This document shows positions 14,640 through 15,349 of a DNA stretch of 15,349 bases, one piece after another (position 1 is the stretch's first letter; the number at the start of each line of letters is the position of its first letter). The notes beneath the pieces were generated by a model that had not been told where the DNA came from, ran no database searches, and saw only the letters and a program-made list of their open reading frames with translations. A program made the translations under genes and the position numbers. This DNA comes from CAYOOT01 sp964405665 (GTDB lineage: Bacteria; Bdellovibrionota_C; UBA2361; SZUA-149; CAZDWZ01). The stretch lies in the NCBI GenBank assembly GCA_964405665.1, contig CAYOOT010000067.1:1-15349 (forward strand). The letters run 5' to 3'.

Positions 14640-15020
14640 TTATTTAGTTACTTTCTTTTTCATTGCAACAGAACTACCACGCGGACCTTTTCTGGTACGA
14701 GAATTGGTATTTGTTCTTTGTCCCCTTACAGGAAGACCTTTGCGATGACGCACACCTCTGTATGTTCCCAAATCCATCAAACGCTTAATGTTTGCTGAAA
14801 CTTCACGTCGGATATCTCCTTCTACTTTATAAGTAGAATCAATGACTTTACGGATTTTACCAACTTGTTCTTCTGTCAAAGCATCGGTTCTGGTATCAAT
14901 ACTTACATCAGCAGCTTTAAGAATTGCGCGAGAAGTATGTTTTCCAATTCCAGTAATATAAGTTAAAGCTATTTCAACTCTTTTATTTCTTGGTAAGTCT
15001 ATACCGGCGATACGGGCCAT
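14640..15020 (-). CDS. rpsM: 30S ribosomal protein S13
   Basis: This 126-residue head protein of the small subunit forms intersubunit bridges and contacts P-site tRNA. Hallmarks: MARIAGIDLPRNKRVEIALTYITGIGKHTSRAIL at the N-terminus (helix-two-turn-helix region) and IKRLMDLGTYRGVRHRKGLPVRGQRTNTNSRTRKG, with a basic C-terminal tail (RGSSVAMKKKVTK). ATG 15020 follows AGGA with about 9 nt spacing and lies 27 nt after rpmJ. Complete and ordinary. Confidence 0.98.
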   Translation of the reverse strand: MARIAGIDLPRNKRVEIALTYITGIGKHTSRAILKAADVSIDTRTDALTEEQVGKIRKVIDSTYKVEGDIRREVSANIKRLMDLGTYRGVRHRKGLPVRGQRTNTNSRTRKGPRGSSVAMKKKVTK

Positions 15021-15047
15021 GCTACTTCATCCTAAATTGAAAAATTA

Positions 15048-15164
15048 TTAACCTTGTCTTTGCTTATGTTTAGTAGAACGAGGACAGACCACATAGACTA
15101 CACCTCTTCGCCTAACTACTTTGCAATATTCACAAATCTTTTTTACAGAAGCTCTTACTTTCAT
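15048..15164 (-). CDS. rpmJ: 50S ribosomal protein L36
   Basis: A 38-residue protein that begins MKVRASVKKICEYCKVVRRR and ends RSTKHKQRQG. It has the zinc-ribbon ligands C11, C14, C27 and H33, so it is the zinc-binding form. Start ATG 15164, stop TAA 15050-15048, with GGTG upstream as a weak ribosome-binding site. It stands in its usual place before rpsM. The commonly preceding infA is not within the 185 bases that remain. Confidence 0.96.
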   Translation of the reverse strand: MKVRASVKKICEYCKVVRRRGVVYVVCPRSTKHKQRQG

Positions 15165-15188
15165 ATTAAAGCACCAAAATAATAAGAA

Positions 15189-15217
15189 ATTATCTAACTC
15201 GGATTTACAGGGGGCAA
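15189..15217 (-). promoter_or_regulatory. Possible promoter for the rpmJ-rpoA operon
   Basis: On the minus strand TTGCCC (15212-15217) and GATAAT (15189-15194) are 17 nt apart, with ATG of rpmJ 25 nt further on. A second pair, TTGACT (15241-15246) and TAGTCT (15218-15223), also has a 17-nt spacer but a poor -10. At least 185 bases upstream of rpmJ show no gene, which leaves room for a promoter, but neither match is strong. Confidence 0.3.
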
Positions 15218-15304
15218 AGACTATTAGGATTAGCTAAATTAGTCAACTCGATTGGACAAGTTTTTAGTAAATTTAAAGGAGTTAAAGTAAATTTGCTTTG
15301 GAAG

Positions 15305-15344
15305 GGAGAGCCTTAAGGCAAACTATATGCCCCTCTTGCTCTCC
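15305..15344. repeat. Two-tier hairpin at the right edge
   Basis: Outer arms GGAGAGC (15305-15311) and GCTCTCC (15338-15344) are perfect inverted repeats. Inner arms GGCA (15317-15320) and TGCC (15328-15331) add a second stem, extendable by G-U pairs on the minus strand. There is no T-run on either side, so it is not a classic terminator. It could be an operon leader structure or a dispersed palindrome. Nothing else is visible in 15165-15349 besides this and the promoter candidates. Confidence 0.45.
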
Positions 15345-15349
15345 GCCTC

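Overview
The window is AT-rich DNA from a Gram-negative bacterium, and every gene I can support lies on the minus strand. A tripartite inner membrane/periplasm/outer membrane efflux system, a TolC-like protein and an outer-membrane channel candidate show an outer membrane. I cannot name the phylum from sequence alone. A run of 10 N at 13532-13541 shows that this is a scaffolded draft or metagenome assembly. No stretch longer than 300 bases lacks a gene. I see no tRNA, rRNA, insertion sequence or CRISPR array.

Reading in the direction of transcription (right to left), 15164-11158 is a ribosomal/RNA-polymerase alpha operon: rpmJ (L36), rpsM (S13), rpsK (S11), rpsD (S4), rpoA, rplQ (L17), then fabI (enoyl-ACP reductase) only 22 nt after rplQ. 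Next comes a 6-phosphofructokinase-family gene, separated from fabI by a multi-arm palindromic element. One nucleotide after it starts a small helical protein of unknown function. The S4 gene is broken by the N run, but its canonical C-terminal end can be read on the far side, so the break looks like an assembly fault.

The middle (9316-7136) holds one large unrecognised cytoplasmic-looking protein of about 726 residues. I read it as a transglutaminase/protease-like Cys-His-Glu core followed by TPR-like helices.

The left part (7043-1) is a metal-efflux cluster: a small exported His-rich protein, then CzcC-like (TolC family), CzcB-like (periplasmic adaptor with a His-rich N-terminus) and CzcA-like (RND pump) genes, then an outer-membrane beta-barrel candidate that runs off the left edge. 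The pump's TM4 signature is of the divalent-cation (Zn/Co/Cd/Ni) type, not the Cu/Ag type. Together they would take metal from periplasm or cytoplasm out through the outer membrane, with the His-rich segments binding metal on the way.

The most unusual sequence signals are a perfect 19-bp-arm, 3-nt-loop inverted repeat inside the czcB His-rich coding segment; a concentric 43-bp dyad lying on the promoter of the barrel gene; the three-arm GGGCACC palindrome between fabI and the phosphofructokinase; the mixed cofactor signature of the phosphofructokinase; and the duplicated 10-mer flanking the gap in rpsD.
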